DNA of 64,000 bases from Chiua virens (lineage: Eukaryota; Basidiomycota; Agaricomycetes; Boletales; Boletaceae), in assembly GCA_019787685.1 (NCBI GenBank), contig JAHNUO010000002.1, forward strand, positions 2,604,001 through 2,668,000. The letters are read 5' to 3'. This document shows, in pieces, positions 24,027-33,732 of this stretch; the first letter of the stretch is position 1, and every line of letters starts with the position of its first letter. Under the pieces are notes generated by a model. It saw nothing but the letters and a program-made list of their open reading frames with translations. It made no database searches and was not told the DNA's origin. Both the position numbers and the translations under genes were made by a program.

Positions 24027-24905
24027 ATGGCTTTGCAACCATCCCTCAGTCCACTGATTGTCGCGGGGATAAATGATGCTCCCCACACCCTGGATGTATT
24101 CCGTGAGTAAATCCCTGATCTCTCTGACGTCGATCAGCTAATGTTCCGTCTCAAGTCGATTATGTCTGTCCCTTCAGGTCTCGATCGTACTTTGCAATCG
24201 ACGCGTACGGAATTGATGTGCCTTTATAGTGCGAAGTTGTCGCGCACCATCGACACTGTCCTCAAACCTCGGTTCGACAAAGGTGGCAAATACTACGGGA
24301 AAGTCAAGCTTATCGTGAGGTTACAAGTCCAGCCTTGGCATGGGTCATCAACGTTTACCCACGAAGCCGGGCTTGCTGTTGGTCGAGCCTTACGATTGAG
24401 ACGAGTTAACCCTGATCAATCGCCGGTTCCCAGGTTATTCGAGCTTCTCCGGAGCATTTCTGGGCATTTTCCCGCAAAGTGGGTTTTTTTTAAATGTCCT
24501 TGGTGCCAATTAACGTACATGAAACAGTTGTTCGACGAACAAGAACAATTCTTTGACATTCCTACCTCGACTCTCACCCCTCTGCAGATTCGCGAGAAAC
24601 TTGCAGATATCGCTGGTTCTGTGATCCAGGATACGGATAGGGTAGAGGAATTCAGAGAACTCCTCAAACTCAAAAGCACCCCGAACGGTGGTGTTGCCGT
24701 CACGAACGATTTGAAATACACGAGTAAGTGGAATTGGATTCATAGTACTCAATTTCATTTCTGTGTTTCAGTCAAATTCTCCAGGCAAAACGGAGTACAT
24801 GTTTCGCCCACTGCGTTGTGGGATGGTCTCGTCGCGAATGAGGTTTCTAGCTCCTGGGGCGAGACAGAGTGGTCCAAGTTCCTTTCCGAGAGGGTCATGG
24901 TCTGA
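24027..24905 (+). CDS. DsbA-like thioredoxin-fold protein
   Basis: The start (ATG 24027) reads 'MALQPSLSPLIVAGINDAPH', followed by 'DYVCPFSAK', the first strand and helix of a DsbA/2-hydroxychromene isomerase-type thioredoxin fold. It has a single Cys in a C-P-F-S arrangement instead of CxxC. The central exon reads 'VKLIVRLQVQPWHGSSTFTH' and 'EAGLAVIRASPEHFWAFSRK', then 'LFDEQEQFFDIPTSTLTPLQ'. The C-terminal exon carries the 'NGVHVSPTALWDGL' cis-Pro region and ends 'WSKFLSERVMV'. All introns (48-60 nt) are in phase. With one cysteine it is unlikely to be a classical oxidoreductase. Such proteins are widespread in fungi with unknown substrates. Confidence 0.75.
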
Positions 24906-25290
24906 CTTGGAGGCTGTCCATTGTGTGTTGTGTCCTTGTGCCTCTATCGTCGATGTATGTTTGAATGTGGTACGATCGAAATCCTATGCATTCTCTTCAA
25001 GTCCAAAGGTTGAACTTGAAGCCCAAGTGCCGATTCTTCCGATCAGACATGATAGTACAGTGCGTGCAAGTTCCATGGCGAATCTCGATAAACAGACCTG
25101 CCAGTGACCGCACAAAACGCAGTGATGCTTGTCCTGAAAAGATGAAAAACTACGTTTTTGTGTAACTTTGATAACTACTACATTGGTCAGAGCCAGATCT
25201 AGGTCATCTTCCCTTCGAGCATCACTTCTACCCTCCTGCCTCCCTCAAGGTTGGATATTCAGAATCCAGTCGCGACCCACACCAGCTGTC
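24906..25290. other. Intergenic, 385 bp between convergent genes
   Basis: 3' flanks of the thioredoxin-fold gene and the first GGPP synthase gene. No further gene is seen. Confidence 0.6.
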
Positions 25291-26685
25291 TCAAACCTTC
25301 AACTTGTCGAAAAGCACTTCCAATTTTGGGTTCCTTCCAAGTCTCACCAACTCTGCACGCGCTTGCGCCTCCAGGGAGCGTAAGACGGTAAGGGTATATT
25401 CCAATGAACTTGTCACGTCATTGAGATACGAGATTGCCTGTTGTTTAAGCATCGGGTCCTTGGATCTTCGATGAAGGACATCTGCAAAAGTGGTGCTCAA
25501 CTGACGATAAACTCGGTGACGCAGATCATACTTATCAAGTATTTACTGTCAGGCCTTTTTCCGACGCTGTGAACGATTGGAAACGAAAACTTCCCCTCTT
25601 CCAGGTCTTCCGCAAAGCCCTTGGTTTGTGCATACTATGCGACAATGAATGTCAGATACGTCGACTGCCCGAGATGTATTCACTCGCCGATTCGCCCTGT
25701 AAGTTCATATAGTCGTCGCGAATCTGAAACCAGATACCCATCAGCTCAACGAGTGGGAGATAATTTCTAACGAGAAAGCATCAATTTAAGACTTTTCCTC
25801 GTAAAGTTGACCTTACATGTCGGTGTTGACGGTAGAACACCCCATCATCAATTTCAACATAAGTCGAAATTGTGCTCCTGTCTCTGAGTGCAATCTGATG
25901 AATAGGCATCTTGTTTTGATTTTCACTGTGCAGCACTCACTGTCCCTCACTATTTGCATATACTCTTCCTCAGTGGGACACTGCAGATGGTCGCGACAGA
26001 TTAACTCCCGGCCCTGGCCACGGTGCGACGCCAAAATTTCATCTAATCAATACCATATCAAAGGATTGCCTATCGCTGAGTGGATGACTCACCATTGAGG
26101 ATTTGAACGAGCCGACGGCCAGAATCAGGAGAACTGTACTGAATATCCTGCTTTTCTGCTTGCTCCATGTCAGGAATCTTCAGGACCTCTTGATACGCAA
26201 GGAAATAGACGTAGTTTGCGGCATTGATGGTTTGTGGCACGCCGTATATCTTATGCGCAACTTGGACTATTCAGTCGACCATCTTCAAGAACCTAATATG
26301 CCGTACCTGGCTTGCCTCGCCTCAGCTCTGAGTCATCTTCGATATCGTCTACTCTGTAACAAATAAGTACTTGTCCTGCAAGATAGAAAGGAGGCGAAGT
26401 TACAAGAGACAGGCGTTATGGAGTAATTCCATTGTCCGAATAATCGCCTTGAGCTGAGGGGAAGGAACTTGGAACCAATGGTCAAGTGCCTGAATGAGCT
26501 GGTCGCAGACTCTTTTTCCGGGAGAAGACGCTAGGTATGCGTATGGCTCGAGTATTGTCTACCCTTCTAGTGTCAATTAAAAACGTAGGAGATTTTCAGC
26601 ACACACCGCATCCTGTTCTGCAGTCCATTCTGAAGCAGGCGTCGAGAGGTATGAAATAACGTTGTCGATAAGTGGGTGGTTCATG
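25291..26685 (-). CDS. Geranylgeranyl diphosphate synthase paralogue, diverged active site (copy 1)
   Basis: Family: trans-prenyltransferase making GGPP from FPP and IPP for prenylated proteins and terpenoids. Start ATG 26685 ('[14 protein letters not shown]'). Exons read '[16 protein letters not shown]', '[15 protein letters not shown]' (first Asp-rich motif), '[19 protein letters not shown]', '[19 protein letters not shown]', '[14 protein letters not shown]', '[14 protein letters not shown]' (second Asp-rich motif), '[19 protein letters not shown]' and the C-terminal '[15 protein letters not shown]'. Both Asp-rich motifs are intact. Three positions that are conserved in the family and in copy 2 are changed: the Arg of GKxxR is Cys, the Trp of 'LIWRD' is Cys, and KTGG is KTGA. 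The gene lies head-to-tail with copy 2, 961 bp away. The ATG, splice phases and stop are intact, so it is expected to be expressed, perhaps with altered activity. Confidence 0.85.
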
Positions 26686-27646
26686 CTACTGTGCTGATAG
26701 GTCCAAATGGCACCACGGCGTTAGCACGACTCATCGTGCGAATGTGAACCTGCACTGAACGTAACGCTGTTCGTCCTTTGAGAATGCGGCCAGAAGTCGG
26801 CCCGGCTCACTCGGAGGCAAAATTGGAGGCGAGAGGTGCATCGGAGCAACATGCGAAAAGGGTAACTTCGAGTTCAAACTCTCCGAGTCATCTTTAAAAT
26901 TTAATTGAGAGAGCGAAAGGACTGCCAGTGGCATTGCAGTGGCACATAGGTTTCTTCTGAACCATGTGCATAGGACGTACTGCCGGGGGGGCTAACTCTG
27001 ATTTTCGTCATATTTGTCAGTTGAAGACTCGCTTGTGACACTAGGTACCGACGTACCGTATGTTACATAATTTCTTTATCTCCCTGTTGCCGACCCTCCA
27101 TAACATCCGAGTCTGTTATATGATCACTTTGCTGCCCAAGGCGTGCAGTCTTAAAGTTTCACGGGATTCCCAATATCCAGTTCAAAGATAGATACTTATG
27201 CAATGCGAGTGTTTGCTCCTGTTGGAGATCCCAATCTCGACATAGTAGTACGTACAGCCACTGCTTACGTAACCGTAGGTACACCGTTCAGTTGTATATA
27301 CACACATTTAGTGTTTCTACAGCTCCTTTGTCATTTCGTCAGGACTGAATATGATTGAATATCGATCATCGATCATCGACCTCGACCTTCATGAATAATT
27401 AACACTTCATCATGCCCCGGACAGAAGTTGCTACCAATTGATCACTGAGGGGTAGTCTTATGCGGCACCGAACGTTCGCTCCAGAGTCACTTCAGATAGT
27501 GCTGCTGCCGCTGCATAATACATAGTAACACTCGATCACGAAAAAATACCGTCACGGTCATCCGAGTCCCTCCAGGCGTTATTTCTGTCTACATACATCG
27601 TTCAAAGGACTCAAAATCCAATCGTACATATACAAACCCGGCTGTC
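26686..27646. other. Intergenic, 961 bp between the two GGPP synthase copies
   Basis: Promoter side of copy 1 and 3' flank of copy 2. It includes short repeats of CGATCAT (about 27360-27380) and no recognised gene. Confidence 0.55.
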
Positions 27647-29057
27647 TCAAATCGCCAATTTGCCAAAAATGGTTTCCAATAGCGGGTTCCCACCAAGTCC
27701 TGTCAACTCTGCACGCGCTTGTGCCTCCAGTGAGTGCAAGACGCTGAGGGTATATTCAAATGAATGCGTCTCTTCTTTGAGGTACGAGATTGTATGTTGT
27801 TTGATTATTGGACACTTGGGTCTTTGATGCAGGATAGCTGCAAAGTGGTGTTTAATCGACGATAAACTCGGTAACGTAGTTCATACTTGTCAAGTATTTG
27901 CTAAGGGGCCTTTCCCTCATGCTATGAACAATTGGAAACGAAAATTTGCCCTCTTCCAGGTCTTCTGCAAAGCCCTTGGTTTGTGCATACTGTGGCACAA
28001 TGAATGTCAGGTGCGTCGATTGTCCGAAATGTATTTACTCGCCGATTCGCTCTGTAAATTCACATAATCGTCGCGGATCTGAAACCAGATACCCAACAAC
28101 TCGACGAGCGGGAGGTAGTTACTAATCAGAAATCATCAATACAAGTCAGTCGTTGTGAAGTCAGCCTTACACGTCAGTGTTGGCGGTGGAACACTCCATC
28201 ATCAATCTCAACGCGAGTCGAAATTGCCCTCCTGTCTCTGAGCACGATAAGATGAGTACATATTTTGCTTTGCTTTTCATTGTTGAGTCCTAGAACTCAC
28301 TGTCCTTCGCCATTTGCACATACTCTTCTTCTGTTGGGCACTGCAGGTAGTCGCGCCAGATCAACTCCCGACCCTGGCCACGGTGGGATGCCAACATTTC
28401 ATCTAACAAATCTATATCAAAGGATGGTCTCGCCATGAGTGGATGATGACTCGCCGTTGAGGATTTGAACTAGCCGACGAGCAAAATCGGAGGAATTGCA
28501 GTGAATATACTGATTCTCGCCTTGATCCATTTCAGAAATCTTCAGGACCTCTTGGTACGCAAGGAAATAGACGTAGTTTGCGGCATTGATGGTTTGTGGC
28601 ACGCCGTATATCTTATGCGCGACTGCGACTACCACTTTAGTCGACTATCTTAAGTAAACAGCCTGATAGACTGTACCTGGCTTGCCTCTCCTAAGCTCTG
28701 AGTTATCTTCTATATCATCTACTCTGTAACGGATAAGTACTTATCCCGCGAGAAAGAGAGGAAGACCGAAATTACAAGAGACTGGCGTTGTGGAGTAATT
28801 CTATTATCCGAATAATTGCCTCGAGCTCAGGGGAAGGGACTTGAAGCCAGTGGTTAAGCGCCTGGATGAGCTGGCTGCGGACCCCTTTCCCGGGAGAAGA
28901 TGCTACATATGTGTATGGTTCGAGCAGTGGCTACCCCATAGTGTCAATTAAAAGTTCAGGAGAGATGTTGAGCGCATACCGCATCCTGCTCTTCAGTCCA
29001 CTGAGGAGCAGATGTCGACAGGGATGAGAGAACGCTGTCGATGAATGGGTGGTGCAT
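27647..29057 (-). CDS. Geranylgeranyl diphosphate synthase, canonical active site (copy 2)
   Basis: Same exon order as copy 1. Start ATG 29057 ('[14 protein letters not shown]'). Key blocks are '[19 protein letters not shown]' (GKxxR kept), '[15 protein letters not shown]' (DDxxD kept), '[19 protein letters not shown]', '[19 protein letters not shown]' (Trp kept), '[14 protein letters not shown]' (KTGG kept), '[14 protein letters not shown]' (second Asp-rich motif) and the C-terminal '[19 protein letters not shown]'. The last intron has a GC instead of a GT donor ('ctta|gcaaat'), and using it keeps the frame into the final exon. By active-site residues this copy looks like the working GGPP synthase. 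Differences from copy 1 are spread along the gene, so the duplication is not recent. Confidence 0.85.
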
Positions 29058-30141
29058 CCCCTCGGAGAGGAACTCTTACTGGAAAATCAAATCCGCGTGG
29101 GTTATAAGTAAAGCCTGATCTCCATATGAGTTCGAGCGCGGTGCCTATCGTGCCATGTTCCCATACCAGGATGCTCCAAATGAAGGTCGGGGCTCACCGG
29201 CGCCACGTTCGCAAGATTTAGCCAAACCTCGCCGGGCACTGCGACCCGCACATCGAAACACGTGAAAGTTCACGAGCTCGGACATTGCCCGCCAGGATAA
29301 GACGAACGCTAGCGAGGATACGCACTTGCGAAAAGGAACAGAAAGTGCTGTAGACAATCATCAGTCACTTCAATTAGGAAGATATGTATTTGCCGATCAG
29401 TAGTTGCCCTTGTCCAAGTCAGTATATCATATAAATTGAGTCATAACCCCCAACCTGCTTTTAGGTCGTGTCAGAGCAATTGACAATGGCGAAGATCGGA
29501 TGATGACCTCATCTTTAAGTCACCTCGGAGGAATAAGAATTCGGAGCGGTATTTGCGCCGATTTGATTTTCGGTCGCTATACGCTGGGAAACCTGAGCGC
29601 TCCGAGAACCATCGGCCACCTGTGCCTCACTGGATGACGGTAAACTGATGCAATGATTAGAGGTGACCGGGAGTCTTCGCGTGGTATTCTCGCCGGGACA
29701 ATCCTGGCGTGAGTTGGTTAGACTCGTAAGAGTGGAAAGAAGACTAACCAAATACTTCTATATGTATAATATTCCAGCAGCAGTAGATTGGTTCTGCTTG
29801 TGTGAAACGTTCAAGCACTCGTATGAGTGGTAACACCTCAAGCCTCAGCATGGAGTGGCACTGGTATGAAGACTAAAACGGCGCCGAAGGTTTTATAAAT
29901 GTCGTTACCAGCGGATCCCTAGATCTGCCACTGCATACTCTCCGTTTTCCCAAACGCTTCTAGAACAACGGTAGTGGCAACCTGAAGCCTAGATCTTCGA
30001 ACACTGCGGGATTTCTCACGGTCGCAATAGGAAAATAGATTTCGGAGAAAAGAACTATCCAAGTTGATTGTACACCGCTAAAACCACGAATAGATAGTGA
30101 CGCGCTGGTACATGCTATAGTATGTTGGATTCGATAAGTTC
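29058..30141. other. About 1.1 kb without a recognised gene
   Basis: Two minus-strand frames (29145-29357 and 29515-29751) are Ser- or Arg-rich and not recognised. Neither has splice sites that connect it convincingly to another exon. Confidence 0.45.
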
Positions 30142-30671
30142 TCACTCGATCGTTATAGACGCATTGCGGAACTCGAGGAAAGGGTATGGTCCACCCTGGC
30201 AAACACTCGTCTCAGCACATTTCATGTAGTCTAGGGAAAGTAAACATACCCCAAGCAAGCAAAGATGCGTCAATGTGAAGATGGCAGGTCCAGCAGTCAT
30301 GTACTCTGAAACTTGCAAGGTGAAGTTCTGGTAGAACCCGCCTGGGGCATGTGCAGTGGGCGTCCAGGGACCAGCATAGAGGACATCACCGAGCTGATCG
30401 CTCGGCTGCGGACACACTCCATTGCCGCAGGTGTCCATTGCAAGGGCAATGCCAACCTGGATGCAGGATGCCATGGATTCCTAAAGAAACAACTTCAGAC
30501 AAGATGGACAGGCAAATGCAACACTGAGTGACTCACAGGCTGGATGACTTGAGCAGTAAAATTTTGTCCCGCACACAGGACATCTCCATTGGAGGGAGAA
30601 CCGAGCTCAATAGTCTGGCCCAGCACAGTCGCCACAGCACCAACGAGAACAGATGTGATAGCACAAAGCAT
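30142..30671 (-). CDS. Small secreted protein of a basidiomycete-type family
   Basis: The start (ATG 30671) opens a signal peptide ('MLCAITSVLVGAVATVLG') followed by the mature start 'QTIELGSPSNGDVLCAGQNF'. Two further exons give 'QVGIALAMDTCGNGVCPQPS', 'LGDVLYAGPWTPTAH', 'GFYQNFTLQVSEYM' and the terminal 'GGPYPFLEFRNASITIE'. There are several N-x-T/S sites and paired cysteines. The layout (signal peptide, 'VLYxGPWxP', 'YQNFTV', 'GPYPxLE') is that of a family of about 150-residue secreted proteins common in wood- and litter-decay fungi with no known function. A TATA box lies 57 bp upstream. A degenerate relative lies at about 33.0-33.4 kb on the other strand. Confidence 0.7.
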
Positions 30672-30727
30672 CTTTGGAAGATTAAGAACTTGAAGGTTTG
30701 ATGTCGAAGGAAATGATTCGGCGTTGC

Positions 30728-30736
30728 CTTTATATA
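30728..30736 (-). promoter_or_regulatory. TATA box of the secreted-protein gene
   Basis: TATATAAAG on the minus strand, about 57 bp upstream of the ATG at 30671. Confidence 0.6.
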
Positions 30737-31508
30737 CACGAAACGGCCCTCTGTGATGTTCTGTGTATCAGAGCTCGTTGGGATCCTGTCAATTTACATG
30801 ACGTCGCCACTGCCGGTGACTGAACGGGGGGCAATCCCCGCTTCGTTTGCCGTCCATTCCTGTTGTCACAGCCTTCTGAGCTTTGGGGTTAAACTGGCCC
30901 GCGGCGGAAGTTCTAATCATCGACACATAACAAATTGTTACAGTAAGTAACAATAAAAGAGCTCTGAACCAGACATCACTTGGGCATGTGTTCGAGATGA
31001 TTCGAGGATTTTATCCTGTGATGGAAATCGATAGTCGGTTGAAGCAAATGCTCTAAACCACGAACCTAGGCAGTCACATCGCACTGGTAGTAGTAAACAT
31101 CGGACGAAATTTAGACGTCAAAATCTGTTCACAATTTACGGTTAGCACCGTGGGACAGGGGACGATTGCCTTTGGGAGTTACCAGTTTTCCCAAGCTGGC
31201 GATCGCAAATTCGCATTGACACTCGATCCCTTTAAAATATGACGGGCAGGACTGCCCGATGTCAGGGACTCGGATGCCGACGGAGGCTTGTGCTATCCGG
31301 GATCATGTCAATAGTCAGCACCAAGCATGATGCGCGGGATGTGACATCTACAGAGGCAGTGTCCAGGGTAGCTCATCCAGGAGGCTGAGAAGTATGAACG
31401 TTTGATCGCCACAAGAACTTGAGAATCGACTCACAGACACCCCTTGATAACAGAGCCTGAGGAGGCTGGATCTCTGTTCGCGTGCCACTGGCTCTCAGCC
31501 TGAGGTTA
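30737..31508. other. Intergenic, about 770 bp
   Basis: No gene was recognised. The right part (31388-31485) is one arm of an imperfect direct repeat whose partner is at 32656-32745. Confidence 0.5.
31388..31485 (+). repeat. Imperfect direct repeat, left arm
   Basis: This stretch ('tatgaac..ttgatcgc', then 'tcgactcacagacaccccttga') matches 32656-32745 at most positions, with a few small gaps. The pair brackets the Nup188 fragment. Confidence 0.6.
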
Positions 31509-31850
31509 CTAGTACTGGCACCACATGAACCAAAGTAGCGACGACGCACCTATGTCTGGCCAAGCAGATGTCTCGAATACAACAACCAGGAGTTCCCAAG
31601 GTTGAGATCGAGACGTTCGAGCAGATTCAAACATGAGGCAAAGTGCGCCAATGACAAGATTCAAGGTAGCTTCGACAACTTGAAGTCCCGTGATTTCTAG
31701 GCATCTCAGGCTGGCCATATTGACAACCCTTGAGCGAGTAGCCAGATCCGGCATCGCCGAACGCAGAAGTACGAGATCTACAGAAGCGACGCCGGTCCCT
31801 TGCCAGTGGTACCATCGAGGTCCCCCACGTGGTGACCGTACGAACACCAA
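31509..31850 (-). pseudogene. Duplicated internal fragment of Nup188
   Basis: The minus-strand frame matches the interior of the Nup188 gene at about 6770-7065: 'LEITGL' then 'VEATLNLVIGALCLMFESAR', 'ELLVVVFE' and 'SSLLWFMWCQ' against the parent's 'VEATLNLVVDALRLTFDSAR', 'ELLVAVFE' and 'SSLSWLTRCQ'. DNA similarity is also clear ('acttctgcgttcggc.atgccgg'). No start codon, splice context or further Nup188 sequence is present on either side, so it is a truncated duplicate that has drifted. It lacks the extra A found at 6839 in the parent. Confidence 0.8.
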
Positions 31851-32655
31851 CTCCCTCTGGCGGTGATGCAGGCCCCTCCCTCGAGAGAATCGTCGTCTTC
31901 CCCCGCGGTGACCATCTCAGTCTCCCTCTGCCCTCGATAGCATCAGGGAAAACCAGACGAATAATGCTGGGTCTGCCTTTGTTCCAGTTCCTGTCTCGGG
32001 CCCGGATGTGCACATCGTTCCACTTCGACCTATGACACCTGCGGAATACCGAGAACACCTTGTTGCTTCATACGGTGACCAAGGCACTGCGGTCATCTAC
32101 GTCAAGTTCTGGAAACGACCGAATATTTGTCCATGGAAGCCGAAGTACGTATCAACCGCAGGCCGGAGTGGCGTCTATAGCCATGTGGCCCTACCGAGGA
32201 CACGATTGAGCAGCTAGGAGATACGGAAACAAACCTTCCCCAAAACCTAGGGATCCCACTCCACGAACTTCGATGACTCCACACCATGCTGAAGACGCGC
32301 CACAGCTGATTCAAGTAGTTCGAATTGTCGAACACGTCCACGATCGTATGCCGAACTATAGCCTATGCACCAACTCGTGCTATAAAATTTCGGCAGCTGT
32401 TTTCGAAGGTATTCATCTCGGATTCGACGGTGTCGAACAACACTCCCTTCAAGAGTTTCTTGTAGAAACTGGTAAATATCTGCATGTGTTTCATGCCAAG
32501 TTAGACAAAGCGCACGAGATTGCGCAAGAGTTAGGGGACATGTTTCCGTAGCAGCCATCATTGACAGTTGTTGGGAATACAATCACCATGCGATGGGGGA
32601 TTGTAAATAAGCAATGTTCAGGATTGCCCATCCCACGTCGGCCTGCATGACAGAG
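31851..32655 (+). other. Possible remnant of an unknown fungal gene
   Basis: Two plus-strand frames (32008-32217 and 32273-32551) carry amino-acid-like composition. The second reads 'VVRIVEHVHDRMPNYSLCTN' and 'SCYKISAAVFEGIHL', which recalls uncharacterised fungal proteins with a conserved Asn-Cys before a helix. The two frames cannot be joined cleanly and no start is evident. I treat it as a probable decayed gene with unknown function. Confidence 0.3.
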
Positions 32656-32745
32656 TGAGAAATACATATGAACACTTGATCGCTTGCAAGAGTCGATTCA
32701 CGGACATCCCTTGAAGACACAGGAGGGTGGTCCTTACTCGCATGC
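32656..32745 (+). repeat. Imperfect direct repeat, right arm
   Basis: Partner of 31388-31485 in the same orientation; see that entry. Confidence 0.6.
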
Positions 32746-33024
32746 AATTATCCGTAGTGTGGTTTACAGAACAGCACTGCGACCACCTTCTCTTTGCGAG
32801 TCACGCACTACGCCGCATCACCCTGGCTGTTAACATGGCAAGGTGGGGAATGTTAGCCTTGCTCGAAGGGCCTGGATCGAGAACGTCGGCTGTGTTGGCT
32901 CCTTAATTTTGCAACAAAGTGGAGATTGAACGGTAGATGAACACTTACTTTATCAAGATATGGCTGTCAGACTAAACGATATCGTTCGAGGGAGAGGACT
33001 TCACAATCATAAAAATCCGCTGTC

Positions 33025-33378
33025 GTGGCCCATCTGTCATGCTATGTGCTCTACCCTGCAGATGAAGCGGTGCTCCGAGTAAACGAAAATATTGCCGTAC
33101 GATTGAGTCGTGTTACTAGGGAGACAAGTCAGTTCTCCATGACATCACGGATTGACGTTGGGGTTCCCTTGGCAATAAACGGTGCACCTATGGAGTTTGT
33201 TCACAACCAGCACAGGAGGCTTCTCTATGCGGGCACGTGGAACCCGAATATAACATCTACAATGCTACAGGCTGGTGTTGGACTTTATCAGAACCCAACT
33301 GTTGCAATACCGACCTACAGAGCAACGATTTTCACGCCGACACACTTCGGCTTCTGCCATCGAATGAACTTGCAGTGA
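33025..33378 (+). pseudogene. Degenerate relative of the secreted protein at 30.1-30.7 kb
   Basis: The frame contains 'YPADEAVLRVNENIAVRL', 'IDVGVPLAING', 'RLLYAGTWNPN' and 'GLYQNPTVAIPTYRATIFTP' plus 'THFGF'. These line up in order with 'SPSNGDVLCAGQNFTAQV', 'IQVGIALAMDTCGNG', 'DVLYAGPWTPT' and 'GFYQNFTLQVSEYM...IFTLTHLCL' of the intact gene. No signal peptide opens this frame, the Cys pattern is lost and the final 'GPYPFLE' exon is not seen. It is either a pseudogene or a rapidly diverged member with an upstream exon I cannot place. Confidence 0.55.
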
Positions 33379-33732
33379 GAGCGGCCTCACCAAATCCTGC
33401 CATACCTCGTCTGTCATAGTAACGTAGACTCGGTAGGTATCATGAGACACGACAAGTAATTTAGGATGAATTTCTGTAATGGAGAGATGGAAGCCTAAAC
33501 TGGGGTAAGTAAGTAAAGAGAAATTTTGAGTTCAACAGAGTATAGAGAGTAAGCGTCACCTTTCCCGCTTGAAACGTTTCAAGTGACTTAGAACCAACCC
33601 AATGATCAATTGACTCGGTGAAGTGAGTTTCGGATCTATTTGCACTTGTTGAATGTAGAAGCCTTTGGTAAACAGTCCGAAACAATGACATTCCCAGCAA
33701 GATGAGGCTCGGGAAGTGCACTTCCATCTGAA
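33379..33732. other. Intergenic, about 350 bp
   Basis: Sequence upstream of the Nup42-like gene. No gene was recognised; a minus-strand frame here is probably chance. Confidence 0.45.

Noticed and set aside
27840..27860. Apparent one-base deletion (T run) in GGPPS copy 2 relative to copy 1
   Set aside because: The T run lies in the polypyrimidine tract of the last intron once the acceptor 'ttgcag' is used, so the coding frame is not affected.
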